Shown: positions 1-11,029 of the stretch, one piece after another
Layout of the letters: every line of letters starts with the position of its first letter
Numbering within the stretch: the first letter of the stretch is position 1
Source: Cotesia glomerata
Taxonomy: Eukaryota > Arthropoda > Insecta > Hymenoptera > Braconidae
Reading direction: 5' to 3'
Length of the DNA stretch: 64,000 nt
Assembly (NCBI RefSeq): GCF_020080835.1
Contig: NC_058158.1
Location: forward strand, 2,356,001 to 2,420,000
Made by a program: the position numbers and the translations under genes
Notes under the pieces: generated by a model
The model's input: the letters and a program-made list of their open reading frames with translations, nothing else
Told to the model about the DNA's origin: nothing
The model's database searches: none

Positions 1-738
1 TTTAAACTATTATTTATTTTTTACTTTTTAGTTTGGTTTATTTATAAAAGCGTGATTTTTTACTTTTTTTAAACTATTATTTGTTGATTATCAAAAATAT
101 TCAGGCGCGCAAATTACCCACGGAGAGTTACATACTGACATACTGACATACTGACATACAAGTGAAGCTAATAAAAAATAATTATTTATAAATATTATAA
201 ATACGGGGAATCAGAGTTCGATTTCGGAGAGCGAGCCTGAGAAACGGCTACCAGAACCAAGGAAGGCCGCAGGCGCGCAGATTACCCACGGAGAGTTACT
301 GACATACTGACAAACTGACAAACAAACAAACTGACATACAAGTGAAGCTAATATAAAGCGTGTAATAAAAATAATTTAGGGTGTCAATATTTAGACCCCC
401 CCGTCAATAATTGGGGCTTTTACCTTATTGACAGATTTAAAAAAATAGAACAAACAAAATACTGTGCAAATTTTAAAAATATTAAAAATGAAATAAAAAC
501 ACTTGCCGATAATAAAAAATCCTTTTTCACCTAACGCGACTGAACACAATTCCATCTTTTCCGCCATGAATCCTAACCTCTAAAAAGACTTTTGTTTCTT
601 GCATGAGAGCGCGCAAATCAGCACTAACCAGTTTGACAAGAAATTTTCCACCAAAGTTTCATAATATTTTTATAAATCTAGTCTGATACAATAGTAACTT
701 TAAATAATCCAAGTAAGTAGATAAACCAAATAATAAAA

Positions 739-2158
739 ATGAATCCAGACCACACTCACCGCCGCTGGAGTCATTTGCGAAAAATCCTCGAGAGATCTGG
801 GCCCTTTTGCCGGCCCGATTTCGAGCCGTCGCCCGACACACTGGAATTCCTCATGGAGAATTGCAAGGTCCTGGTAATCGGTGCTGGTGGATTGGGCTGT
901 GAACTCTTGAAGAACTTAGCTCTGATGGGATTCAGGAAGATAGACGTCATCGACATGGACACCATCGAGCTCTCGAACCTCAACAGGTAAGCCTCGACCT
1001 GATGAAAATAAAATTAGCTGACATTTAAAAATTTTTATATTTTTTTTTTTTATGAAAATTAATTAATTTAATAATTTCAATAATTTCATAGCAAAAAAAA
1101 ATTAACATTTAGAAATTTAAAAAAATAAAAAATGCAATTTTTTAAAAATAATTTTTTAGAACAAATTTTTTTGATGACATTAAAGTTAGCTGTCACTTGA
1201 TTAATTTTTAATTTTATTTAACAATTGAATTAATTCTAAAAAATCATTTTTAAAAAATTGCGTTTTTAATTTTTTTAAATTTCTACATGTCAATTTTTTT
1301 AATATTTTTTACCATAATTTATTTGTTAAAAAAAATTCTAAAAATTATTAAATATCTGCTAATTTTATTATCATATTTTTTTGATAAATAAAATTAAAAA
1401 ATTGTTAAGTGACTGCTAACTTTAATGTCATTTTTTTTTTATTAAAAAAGTTTTTAATTTGTAAAAAAACTTCAAAAATTATAAGTGCAATGTTTTAAAA
1501 ATATTATGAAATTTTTAAATTTTTTTTTAACAAATAGATTTTTTCCAAAAAATTATTTAAAAAAAATTGCGTTTTTTAATTTTTGAAATTTTTTCTTAAA
1601 AATGTCAATTTTTTTCTACTTTTTTTTCGCCATAATTTATTTATTAAAAAAATTCTTAAAATTATTAAATATCTGCTAAATTAATTTTCATAAAAATATT
1701 TTTTAGTTCTAATTTAATAAATAAAACAAAATTAAAAATATCAGCTAACTTTTAACAGCTAGAAGTTCAATAAATCTATCATTTAATTTTTTACAGACAA
1801 TTTTTGTTCCGCCACAAAGACCTGGGTTCCTCAAAAGCCGAAGTAGCTGCCAAGTTTATCAACGAGCGAGTTCCAGGGTGCTCTGTGACTCCTCACTGCT
1901 GCAAGATCCAAGACAAAGACGAGTCTTTCTACCGGCAGTTTCACATTGTTGTCTGCGGGCTGGACTCAATCGTGGGCCCGGAGGTGGATCAACGGAATGA
2001 TCATATCGCTCTTGAACTACGAAGACAATGAACTGGATCATTCTTCAGTGATTCCTCTGGTCGATGGTGGTACAGAAGGGTTCAAAGGCAATGCTAGGGT
2101 TATTTTACCAGGTCTCAGTGCTTGTATTGAGTGTACTCTTGATTTATATCCACCTCAA
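739..2158 (+). pseudogene. UBA3: Partial second copy of UBA3, exons 1 and 2, frameshifted
   Basis: Exon 1 is 739-986 and exon 2 is 1797-2158, with the same splice sites as the complete gene at 46707-38843. Exon 1 encodes the nucleotide-binding GAGGLG motif. Exon 2 is 362 nt against 361 nt in the full copy: an extra G in a G run near 1974-1977 shifts the frame just after the CGLDSIV segment, so the arginine-finger and catalytic-cysteine part is read out of frame. Exons 3 and 4 are absent before the gap at 3786. It cannot make a working E1 subunit as written. A sequencing error in a redundant haplotig is as likely as a real pseudogene. Confidence 0.85.
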
Positions 2159-3785
2159 GTAAGTGTTAGTTTTATTTCTTCTTTTACACTAATAGAAAAA
2201 TTTATTTTATTTATTTATTTATTTATTTATTTATATACACCATACGCCTATCGGCATTATACAACAAAGTTTATAAGGTGAATAAGAGAAAAGTTATAAA
2301 GAGAACTATTAAAATATAAAGTATAAAATTCATCAGAATCAGGAACGAGAGACAGATCAATTATTACAATGTGCATTTAAGGAGGTCCTTTTCGCCGCCA
2401 ATGTAAAATAAAAAATATTAGATTATGAGTAAATTTAATTTTTTCTAATAGTTAAGGTCCTTATTTATCTTATAGTGAGGTTTAAATTATACTTTACCGG
2501 ACAAATTTTTGAAAAAATAAAATTTTTAAATGTTAGTATTTGTTCAGAGTCTTACGAGAAAATCAGACGTTTGCAGTATTTCTCGAATTATACTATCAGT
2601 CATGGATTAGATGAAGTAAAAAACTAAAAATCAGATTTTCGGAATATTCAGGTTTCTTTTTTGCAATAAAATCTATCAGTTACCGAAGATATTTATTGAG
2701 AAATTAATATTTAAAAATCACAAAAATTCTCAAGTTACCTACAATAAAATAGAGTCAAAAGATTTGGCAACGTTGCGTAGCGCGCGAGCTTCAGACCATT
2801 CAATAAATTCAAACTAAACTTTAACGCGCTTATGTTTTCATACATACTTATTAGTTAATTTATTGTTAACAAATTTTCATAATTCATAATTGAAAAATAA
2901 AACAATAATTAAAAAATACTAGCATTCCTGCCATGAGACATTAGAATGTTATGGTTTTGTGACTAAACATTTTTAATTAATTTATTTATTTACACTGACT
3001 GCAGAAGTTGAACACGGTTAAGGTTATATTGTGCAAATGAAAATGTAAACAACCGAAATAAAGCGTTGCCAAATCACGGACAGGTTACTAACAGCTGATT
3101 TACAACAGTCAAATTAATTTTTGTATTTAACTATTTTTTTTTTTAATTTTCAAAATTTCAACGATTAATGCCTCATATACTATTTATTTTTTAATTTTAG
3201 GAATTTTTATGGGTTTTGTATTTTAATTTATTGAAAATTTACTACTACAGTTGTTATGACTCAACTGGAGCGAAAGGACTTCCTTAAGTCTGGAGATAAA
3301 AGATTGGAGTATTCCATTGAAGAAATCTTCAATGTCTACATCTGAATGGAGCTTGTTGACTAGATTCGCAATTCTGTTGCGTGGACCGTTGATGATGTAG
3401 TTCTTATTTGAGAGAAAGGTCTTGAGCAGACGGTTGTGTCTTAGGTTCTGTTTATTATTATTGATGAAAAAACAATTTAAAACATCGGGGGCTTCAATTA
3501 GTCCGGTGGACTTTGAAGAAAAAGATGCAATCAGCTAAAAAATTTTATTTAAAGGAATAAATTTTTAATCTAGAAAATTATTTTTAAAAGCTTAATTATG
3601 AATAAAAGCAGTAAATTCTTGATTTATTTATTCAATTTAAATGCCAAGGCAAGAGCCAAATGGCAAAATTATACATAGTGTGATTAAAGTACATGTAAAA
3701 CTATAAACATAGTCATCATCTAAATATAAAAAAAAAAAAAAAAAAAAATAAAAACCACCATGAAAACCACTGATAGATTTGAGCA
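2159..3785. other. Intronic and tail sequence of the duplicated UBA3 block
   Basis: Mirror of about 43602-45283. It contains an (ATTT)n tract at about 2205-2235 followed by a retroelement-like 3' tail read on the minus strand, and on the minus strand at about 3242-3530 the second copy of the unidentified open frame described at 43246-43501. Confidence 0.6.
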
Positions 3786-3885
3786 NNNNNNNNNNNNNNN
3801 NNNNNNNNNNNNNNNNNNNNNNNNNNNNNNNNNNNNNNNNNNNNNNNNNNNNNNNNNNNNNNNNNNNNNNNNNNNNNNNNNNNNN
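3786..3885. other. Assembly gap, 100 N
   Basis: Exactly 100 N, the usual placeholder for a gap of unknown size. The duplicated UBA3 block stops at its left edge. Confidence 0.99.
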
Positions 3886-4565
3886 CTTTTGAAAAAAAAT
3901 TAATTTGATTAAGAAAAAAAATTCTTGATTCAAAAAATCATTTTTAAAAATTTAATATCTTCATTTAAATTAAAATATTGCTTAAACTGGTAAGAATTTT
4001 TCTTAATTTAATAATTTTTTTATCTTCAAGAAATTCTTTCAAAAATAAATTTTTTAGACAAAAAATTTCTTTCACATGAATCAATTAAATTTTTTTCTTC
4101 AGTGTATTTATAATTTTATGTATTTCTTCTTGAAAAAAAAAGTACCTCTAGGAAATTCTTGAGGGACTAACAAAGTTCCCGAAGCAAAGAAACTCTTGAG
4201 CAACACTTGGATGTTCCGCTTCAGAATAAAGAATTAATAAAACCAAAATTGTAGAGTACGAGATTCTTGCGTATGTTTTTAGTTTTGCGCGCTAACTAAA
4301 AATACCCGAAACTTCAAGACAGAAACATGTGCTGGATCGTTGATTCCATTTGAAACTGTAAAACATAAAATAACACACATAAATTACATGGCTTTATTTA
4401 TTCTCTGAGAAAATAACTGGACTGTATTTAAACAATTCTTACTTCAGTGACGTTTATTTTTATCACTAAATAAACATAAATGACCTTTAAGTCTTTAGAT
4501 AATTAAAACTTAATACCAGCGAGTTATAATTGTACCAGCAACTGCGTGTTTATTGATGACTATTC

Positions 4566-4706
4566 CTTGTGGTCACCACCAGCGATATGAACATCTTGCT
4601 GATTGTTAGTATTCTCCGGATGATCCAGTGCCTGACGTTCAATAATTAATGTGGTAGATTTAGCCGTCTTAGACTTAGGCGTCATCACAATGTTAACTCT
4701 GTCAAC
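4566..4706 (-). CDS. Candidate 3'-terminal coding exon, unidentified
   Basis: Minus-strand open frame ending in TAG at about 4566, reading TVDRVNIVMTPKSKTAKSTT and then LIIERQALDHPENTNNQQDV, closing in HIAGGDHKE. A possible acceptor (TTGACAG) lies just upstream near 4707. Base composition is richer in GC than the flanks, which suggests coding. I do not recognise the family. It may belong with the hydrophobic exon at 6745-6873, but the phases do not join cleanly, so the link is not shown. Confidence 0.35.
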
Positions 4707-5039
4707 CGTAAAAGAAGAAGCTCAATAAAATTATTCTTATTGTAGTTTATGGCAATAAATTTAATAAGCATGAAGATAATAACAATAAAAGCAAATAACC
4801 GTAACGCAATGTATGTGCGGAGTATAGCGATAAAAATTACTCAATCTTGTCGATAATATCTAAAAATAATGTTAACGTTGAGTTGTATTAGTCAACATAC
4901 AAAATCATTGATAAAAACTTCAACAAGTGACTCATCTGTGTCATAAATAATTTAACAGCTTTATATATTAAAATTTTTTGGATTTTTATCAAGGTTTTGT
5001 TTTTAAAAATCACTTTTACAAACTTTTAAAATTAATTTA

Positions 5040-6480
5040 TTAATTTTAAGTTTTTTTTTAATTAAAATTTTAATTCTAAAAAATGAAGACTAATTTTTGT
5101 ATTTTATAAAAGATTTTATTTTTAAAAATCAATTTTGCAGATTTTTTAAATTTAAATAATTTTTTTTTAATCAAAACTTGAATTTTGAAATAAGAAGACT
5201 ATTTTTTTGTATTTTTATAAATATTTTATTTTTAAAAATCACTTCTGCAGATTTTTTAGTTTTTAAAATTAATTTTTTAATTTTAAATAATTTTTTGTAG
5301 CATTTAAATTTGAATTCTAAAAAAAGAAGACTATTTTTTTATATTTTTACAAAGATTTTATTTAAAAATTGTTTTTAATTTTTAAAATTAACTATTTAAC
5401 TTTTTAATCATTAAAATTGAAGTCTGAAAAAGAAGACTATTTTTTTGTATTTTTATAAAGATTTTACTTTTAAAAATCACTTCTGCAGATTTTTAGTTTT
5501 AAAATTAATTTTTAATTTTAAATCATTTTTGTAGCATTAAAATTTGAATTAAAAAAAAAAAAGACTATTTTTATATTTTTATTTTTAAAAATCAATTTTG
5601 TATTTTTAAGCTTAATTAATATTTTTTATTGACAAAATTTGAATTCTGAAAACAGAAGACTTTTTTTGTATTTTTATAAAGATTTTAATTAAAAAAAAAT
5701 GTTTTTAATTTTTAAAATTAATTATTTAATTTTAAATAATGGATTTTTAATCATTAAAATTTGAATTCTAAAAAAAGAAGACTATTTTTTTTGTATTTTT
5801 ATAAAGATTTTATTTTTAAACATTGTTTTAATTTTTAAAATTAACTATTTAATTTAATTAATTTTTTTTAATCATTAAAATTTTAATTCTGAAAAAAAGA
5901 AGACTATTTTTTTGTATTTTTATAAAAATTTAACTTTTAAAAATTACTTTTTCAAATTTTTTCATTTTTAATCATTAAAAATTGAATTTTAAAGAAAAAA
6001 GACTATTTTTATAAATCACTTTTGCAAACTTTTTAATTTTTTAAATTAATTTACTTATTATTAAATAATTTTTTCAAACTTAAAATTAGAATTCTAAAAA
6101 AAGAAGACTAATTTTTGTATTTTTATAAAGATTTTATTTTTTTAAATCACTTGCAAATTTTTTAATTTTAAATCATTTTTTTTTTCTCAAAATTTGAATT
6201 CTAAAAAAAGAACACTAATTTTTAGTATTTTTATTAAGACTTTAATAATAAAAATCACTTGGAAATTTTTAATTTTAAATCATTTTTTTCTCAAAATTAG
6301 AATTCTAAAAAGAAGACTAATTTTTAGTATTTTTATAAAAACTTTAATAATAAAAATCACTTGCAAATTTTTTAAATTAATTAGAAAATATTTTTTAACT
6401 TTTAATAATTGTTTTTTAATTATAAAAATTTTAACTCTAAAAAAAGAAGACTATTTTTTTTTACAAAATAAACAATAAAA
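5040..6480. repeat. Degenerate AT-rich tandem repeat, period about 100-130 bp
   Basis: The block repeats about a dozen times a unit with the markers GAATTCTAAAAAAAGAAGAC, TTTTTGTATTTTTATAAAGA and AAAAATCACTT. The long open frame at 6194-6478 is low-complexity translation of this array. A near-identical segment of about 570 bp (5098-5670) recurs in direct orientation at 7576-8160. Confidence 0.8.
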
Positions 6481-6744
6481 AAAAAAAAAAACAATTTAAA
6501 AAAACAATTTAAAAAAAATAAAGAAAAAATTTTCTTTAATAATAAAGTCCACTAATATCAGTGTCATAAATATTAATCTATTCATTATCTTCTTACGTCA
6601 CTCAGCCATTAATCATATTGTCTAATTATATAAACCACAACAAATTATCACCAATTAAAAAAAAAAATACTCTCTAAAATACAATGTAAAAAATGTAAAA
6701 AATGAAAAAAAATGGAAAAAATGAAAAATGAGGTCACTGACCAG

Positions 6745-6873
6745 TTCTTCTTTCAGCCATCCTGACCAGCGAGCCTTAAAGAGCAGGTCAATAAACACCG
6801 AGTCCAAATTAGGTAAGCCAATCAATATAAACAACAAAAGACACGTGAGTAGCGTAATGACAATTAAATCCAC
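6745..6873 (-). CDS. Candidate exon encoding one membrane-spanning segment
   Basis: Minus-strand frame starting after TTAG, encoding VDLIVITLLTCLLLFILIGL and then PNLDSVFIDLLFKARWSGWL with KEEL, followed by a possible donor GTCAGT. The first 20 residues are a typical transmembrane helix. There is no ATG in frame and a stop (TAG) sits immediately upstream, so it can only be an internal exon or a chance frame. Flanking DNA at 6893-7260 is unusually GC-rich. Family not recognised. Confidence 0.3.
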
Positions 6874-6889
6874 CTAACACGACTTAACT

Positions 6890-7310
6890 TAACTCTTCTT
6901 TTAACAGAGCACAGAGCTGGTGACTTGCTGGTGATCCAACGAACCGAGGACAACTGAGTTATCAGAAAGCCCGGCAAGCGGGACCGATGACTGATCCAGG
7001 CGATCCCACCACCAACCACCAGTTACTACACTTACAGTATAGTATACTATACCGGAGCCAGAGCTATATACTAAACTGTAACGTACCTACAAGAATATTT
7101 ACACAATAATAGATCACGTAGTGTGTGTACTAGTGTATAGTACGAGTCCCCTCGCCGCTGCACCCCATCAGGTTAACAATATTCCCCTTCTTCACGAGTA
7201 AAACGTTCAACGCATCTGCCTTTACTTTTTCGCTTCCGCGTTTTCCGCGTCGGCGCTAAAATCCTCCGGAGATCAATGGATTCATCGATCTTCCTTTCAC
7301 TGCAATAAAA
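6890..7310. other. GC-richer island with a candidate minus-strand terminal exon
   Basis: Within AT-rich surroundings this stretch is clearly less AT-rich. On the minus strand a TTTATTGCAG acceptor near 7304 opens a frame containing ERKIDESIDLRRILAPTRKT and then a very basic RKRKSKGR segment, ending in TAA near 7168. It could be the last exon of an unseen gene, or a promoter/UTR region of the candidate exons to its left. Nothing decides between these. Confidence 0.3.
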
Positions 7311-7550
7311 ATTTTATTATTAGAAATATTTTCTTTAAGGTAAAAGCCCCAATTATTGACACTATAAGAGACAAAATTATAATGAAAATTAAATTAGCCG
7401 ACATTTAAAAATTTTTATTATTTATTTTTAAAACGGTTCTTATTTTCAGGATATTTAATACTTGATGTTTATTTAATTTTCATACAACGTTTCGCCACTT
7501 TCGCAGCTTCCTCAGGTACTACAACAGACAATAATCATAATTACATTTTT

Positions 7551-7577
7551 CATCATATATATATATATATATATATT
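7551..7577. repeat. (AT)n microsatellite
   Basis: Uninterrupted AT dinucleotides directly after the left inverted repeat of the composite element; a second tract follows at 8197-8248. Confidence 0.9.
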
Positions 7578-8192
7578 TTTTGTATTTTTATAAAGATTTT
7601 ATTTTTAAAAATCAATTTTGCAGATTTTTTAAATTTAAATAATTTTTTTTTAATCAAAACTTGAATTTTGAAATAAGAAGACTATTTTTTTGTATTTTTA
7701 TAAATATTTTATTTTTAAAAATCACTTCTGCAGATTTTTTAGTTTTTAAAATTAATTTTTTAATTTTAAATAATTTTTTGTAGCATTTAAATTTGAATTC
7801 TAAAAAAAGAAGACTATTTTTTTATATTTTTACAAAGATTTTATTTTAAAAAATGTTTTTAATTTTTAAAATTAACTATTTAACTTTTTTTTAATCATTA
7901 AAAATTGAAGTCTGAAAAAAGAAGACTATTTTTTTTGTATTTTTATAAAGATTTTATTTTTAAAAATCACTTCTGCAGATTTTTTAGTTTTTAAAATTAA
8001 TTTTTTAATTTTAAATAATTTTTTGTAGCAATAAAATTTGAATTTAAAAAAAAAGACTATTTTTTTATATTTTTATTTTTAAAAATCAATTTTGCAGATT
8101 TTTTAAGCTTAATTAATTTTTTTTAATTGACAAAATTTGAATTCTGAAAACAGAAGACTCATAGAAAACAGAAGAATCATAATTACATTTTT

Positions 8193-8248
<56 letters not shown>

Positions 8249-8251
<3 letters not shown>

Positions 8252-9190
8252 GGAGAGTAAAGTACAGTGGAGTATTTCTCTGGCAATCTGATGGGAATAT
8301 TCTTTAGAATAGTAATATTTTTGTAATCCTCAATAATTAAAGAATGTACCCTTACTTCGAGTATGGTTGTAAAAATAAGTTTAACCCTTCAGCACTCTCG
8401 CAAAACGATTTACTATCATTACTCGCGCGATGAGAAAAACTCTCACGCCTTATGTAGAAGCGCACGCATGCTTATATTCCCTTTAATTTAAAAAATCTTA
8501 AATAAAATAAATTTCTTAAAACAAAAAAAATTGACTTATTTAAAAATAATATTTAATAATAATACATCCAAACACAAATGCACTCTTACGGGAACCTCCG
8601 AACTGTACCGATCAGACCCGATTTTTTAAATTCTGACCCCCTTACTTTACTATTGCGATGAGAAAATATCTCACAGAGTTAATAAAATTTATTTTATTTT
8701 TTTATAGTATAGAACAATTAAAATAATAATATTGCAATCTGAAATAATATTAATTTTTTGACAGATAGAAAAAAAATCACATAGTCATTCCATTTGAAAT
8801 TTGAAAGAAAATTTGAGTTATTGATGAGCGTGAGAGAAAATCTCATAGCGAGAGTGCTGAAGGGTTAACTAAATTGTTTTATTGCGGTAGGCTTAGACCT
8901 AGGTCGACACATGGTTGTCAACGTAGTCGTGGCCACAGGACGATAGGGGTATCATAAATTACCAAGGGAAAAGGAAATATGCAGTTGTCATATTTTTTGA
9001 GAATCTTTGAGAAGACAGTCTTATTCTGGAATCGAGATCGTACAGACATCCTGGTGATCACGAATTCGTTATCCTCCTAAGTCTGAGTGTATTGCAAAGC
9101 AATTTAACATCGTATCGTATTTTGTGTATTGTTGTGTTAGTGATAAGTGATAATTAATGATTGTGTTTATTCCTGCAATACGAATCTATT
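8249..9190 (+). mobile_element. LTR-like or other mobile sequence, interrupted
   Basis: A stretch of more balanced composition starts with TGTCGGAGAGTAAAG just after an (AT)n tract and runs to about 9190. It has no open frame. The TG start and absence of coding sequence fit a solo LTR, but the 3' end and target duplication could not be defined. It is split by the MITE at 8385-8864. Confidence 0.35.
8381..8868. mobile_element. piggyBac-type MITE with TTAA target duplication
   Basis: The element 8385-8864 (480 bp) has inverted ends CCCTTCAGCACTCTCG and CGAGAGTGCTGAAGGG, and is flanked on both sides by TTAA (8381-8384 and 8865-8868). TTAA duplication and CCC/GGG ends are the piggyBac signature. 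There is no transposase, so it is non-autonomous. Confidence 0.85.
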
Positions 9191-9198
9191 TTACTCAT

Positions 9199-9935
9199 TT
9201 TTACACGCTTTATATTAGCTTCACTTGTATGTCAGTTTGTCAGTATGTCAGTAACTCTCCGTGGGTAATCTGCGCGCCTGCGGCCTTCCTTGGTTCTGGT
9301 AGCCGTTTCTCAGGCTCGCTCTCCGAAATCGAACTCTGATTCCCCGTATTTATAATATTTATAAATAATTATTTTTTATTAGCTTCACTTGTATGTCAGT
9401 ATGTCAGTATGTCAGTATGTAACTCTCCGTGGGTAATTTGCGCGCCTGAATATTTTTGATAATCAACAAATAATAGTTTAAAAAAACTAAAAATCACGCT
9501 TTTATAAATAAACCAAACTAAAAAGTAAAAATAAATAATAGTTTAAAAAACTAAAAACACGCATTTAATAGAAAACCAACCTAAAAAATAGAAAATAAAT
9601 TTCAATTAAAAATAGTGTAAAAAATTTCAATAAATATAAATTAATAATAGTGTAAATAAAAAATGTCTTTTATTTTAAAAAGCGTGGGGTGCTTTTTAAG
9701 ATATTATCAAAATGATAATCACTCTACTCATATCTGTCAATAAAATATTTATAACTATTGACACCATGCACCTCACGCTTTTTTTAAAATAAAATACATT
9801 TTTTTTATTTACACTATTATTAATTTATATTTATTGAAATTTTTAACACTATTCTTAATTTAAATTTATTTTCTATTTTTTAGTTTGGTTTTCTATAAAA
9901 AGCGTGTTTTTAGTTTTTTTAAACTATTATTTATT
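9199..9935. repeat. Dispersed snap-back repeat with AAGCGTG motifs
   Basis: Shares most of its length with 47490-48122 and, inverted, with 1-370. It holds two direct copies of a GTATGTCAG / CTCTCCGTGGGTAAT / TGCGCGCCTG module, then several inverted CACGCTTTT/AAAAGCGTG pairs and a central palindromic part. It has no coding capacity. Confidence 0.8.
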
Positions 9936-10256
9936 GTTGTTAGTATCATATCACACTACTTTTAATACTCAACAATTTAACAATTATTAATGAACTAGAG
10001 TATTAAAAGTGGCGAAACGTTGTATGAAAATTAAATAAACATCAAGTATTAAATATCCTGAAAATAAGAACCGTTTTAATTATATTACAAATTATGGATA
10101 AGAACACTAATAACTTTAATTATTTATTTTGTTGAAAAATAATTTTTAAAAAATTAAAATAAAAATTTTCACATGCAGAAAATTTTAAAAAATAGTTTTT
10201 TAATGCTAATTTTTAATTAATAAAAAATATCAAAAAATTTTTAGTGTCGGCTATAA

Positions 10257-10470
10257 TACTAAAGTTAGCCGACGATTTTAATTTTTTGATTTTTTTTTTT
10301 TTAATAATTAAATTAGAAAAAAAAAATATTTTTAAAAAATTGCACTTACAGTTTTTAAAGTTTTTTACAAGTGAAATTTTTTTTTTTATTTTTTTGTAAT
10401 AATTTTTTCAATAAAAAAAAATTCTAAAAATTTTTAAATGTCGGCTAACTTGATTTTCATAAAGTTATAA
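10257..10470. mobile_element. AT-rich MITE, TTAGCCGACAT family
   Basis: Ends read ACTAAAGTTAGCCGACG on the left and GTCGGCTAACTTGATTTTCA on the right, an imperfect terminal inverted repeat around an A/T-run interior. The same ends recur many times in the window. Confidence 0.6.
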
Positions 10471-10579
10471 TTTAATTTATTTTAAGCAATCAAATATCAA
10501 TATCGTTAAATTTTCTTAGTGGTAATGTCTCAAGTAATGTTTTTACTAATTCATTTCTTTATTTAAAATCATAATCAGT

Positions 10580-10870
10580 GATATTTAGTAATTAATTTTA
10601 ACACTAATTATTGACAGGTTAAAAAATATAATTAGATGAAGAAATTAATTTAAACCCGGCATTTAAAAAAAAATGCTTTTCTAACTTTTTTTTTAATAAT
10701 TAATATTTAATATTCTGAACTGGCAGTGATTTTTTTCAATTTTTTAATTAATTAGAATTTAATAAAAATATATTTAATTATTTGTAATAAGAATAACTAT
10801 CATATAAATTTAAAAATAATTTAGGGTGTTAATATTAAGACCCCTGTCAATAATTGGGGCTTTTACCTCA
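10580..10870. repeat. Dispersed repeat also found beside UBA3
   Basis: Resembles the reverse complement of about 47020-47300, including the marker GTCAATAATTGGGGCTTTTA. A third partial copy is at about 7338-7365 and a fourth in the left arm at about 370-430. Confidence 0.65.
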
Positions 10871-11029
10871 TTTTAATTTATATTTTATATTTTATTTTGG
10901 CAATTATTTACAAGTAAAGTCTACCTTATGATGGAAAAATTGATTGAAGCCAGAATTTTTTAATTCAACTAAATTACAAACAAATACAAATAAATATATC
11001 CACTTGTAAAAATGATATCACTCGTTGAC

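Larger units (their letters stand above)
1..3785. repeat. Inverted duplicate of the UBA3 5' region
   Basis: This block is the reverse complement, with scattered single-base differences and indels, of about 43602-47872. It carries UBA3 exons 1 and 2, their introns, the promoter and the upstream GTATGTCAG repeat. The right-hand arm holds roughly 425 bp (about 47066-47490) that is missing here. The copy ends in a 100-N gap and nothing resembling UBA3 exons 3 and 4 follows. It is either a haplotig placed in reverse orientation during scaffolding or a true inverted segmental duplication. Confidence 0.9.
7430..10077. mobile_element. Composite element bounded by 72-bp identical inverted repeats
   Basis: 7430-7501 and 10006-10077 are the same 72 bases in opposite orientation. 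Inside are a copy of the 5.1-5.67 kb tandem repeat, (AT)n tracts, an LTR-like stretch with a piggyBac-type MITE, and a GTATGTCAG snap-back repeat. The block interrupts a copy of the AT-rich TTAGCCGACAT MITE, whose left end is at about 7380. Inverted terminal copies fit a DNA transposon or a Penelope-like element with inverted pLTRs. No transposase or reverse transcriptase frame remains. Confidence 0.7.

Noticed and set aside
6194..6478. 94-residue open frame
   Set aside because: It runs through the degenerate AT-rich tandem repeat and is made almost only of Ile, Lys, Leu, Phe and Asn.
9157..9339. 60-residue frame ending in a tail identical to one at 47440-47658
   Set aside because: The shared tail comes from the dispersed snap-back repeat; stops and slippage in the other copies show it is not maintained as protein.
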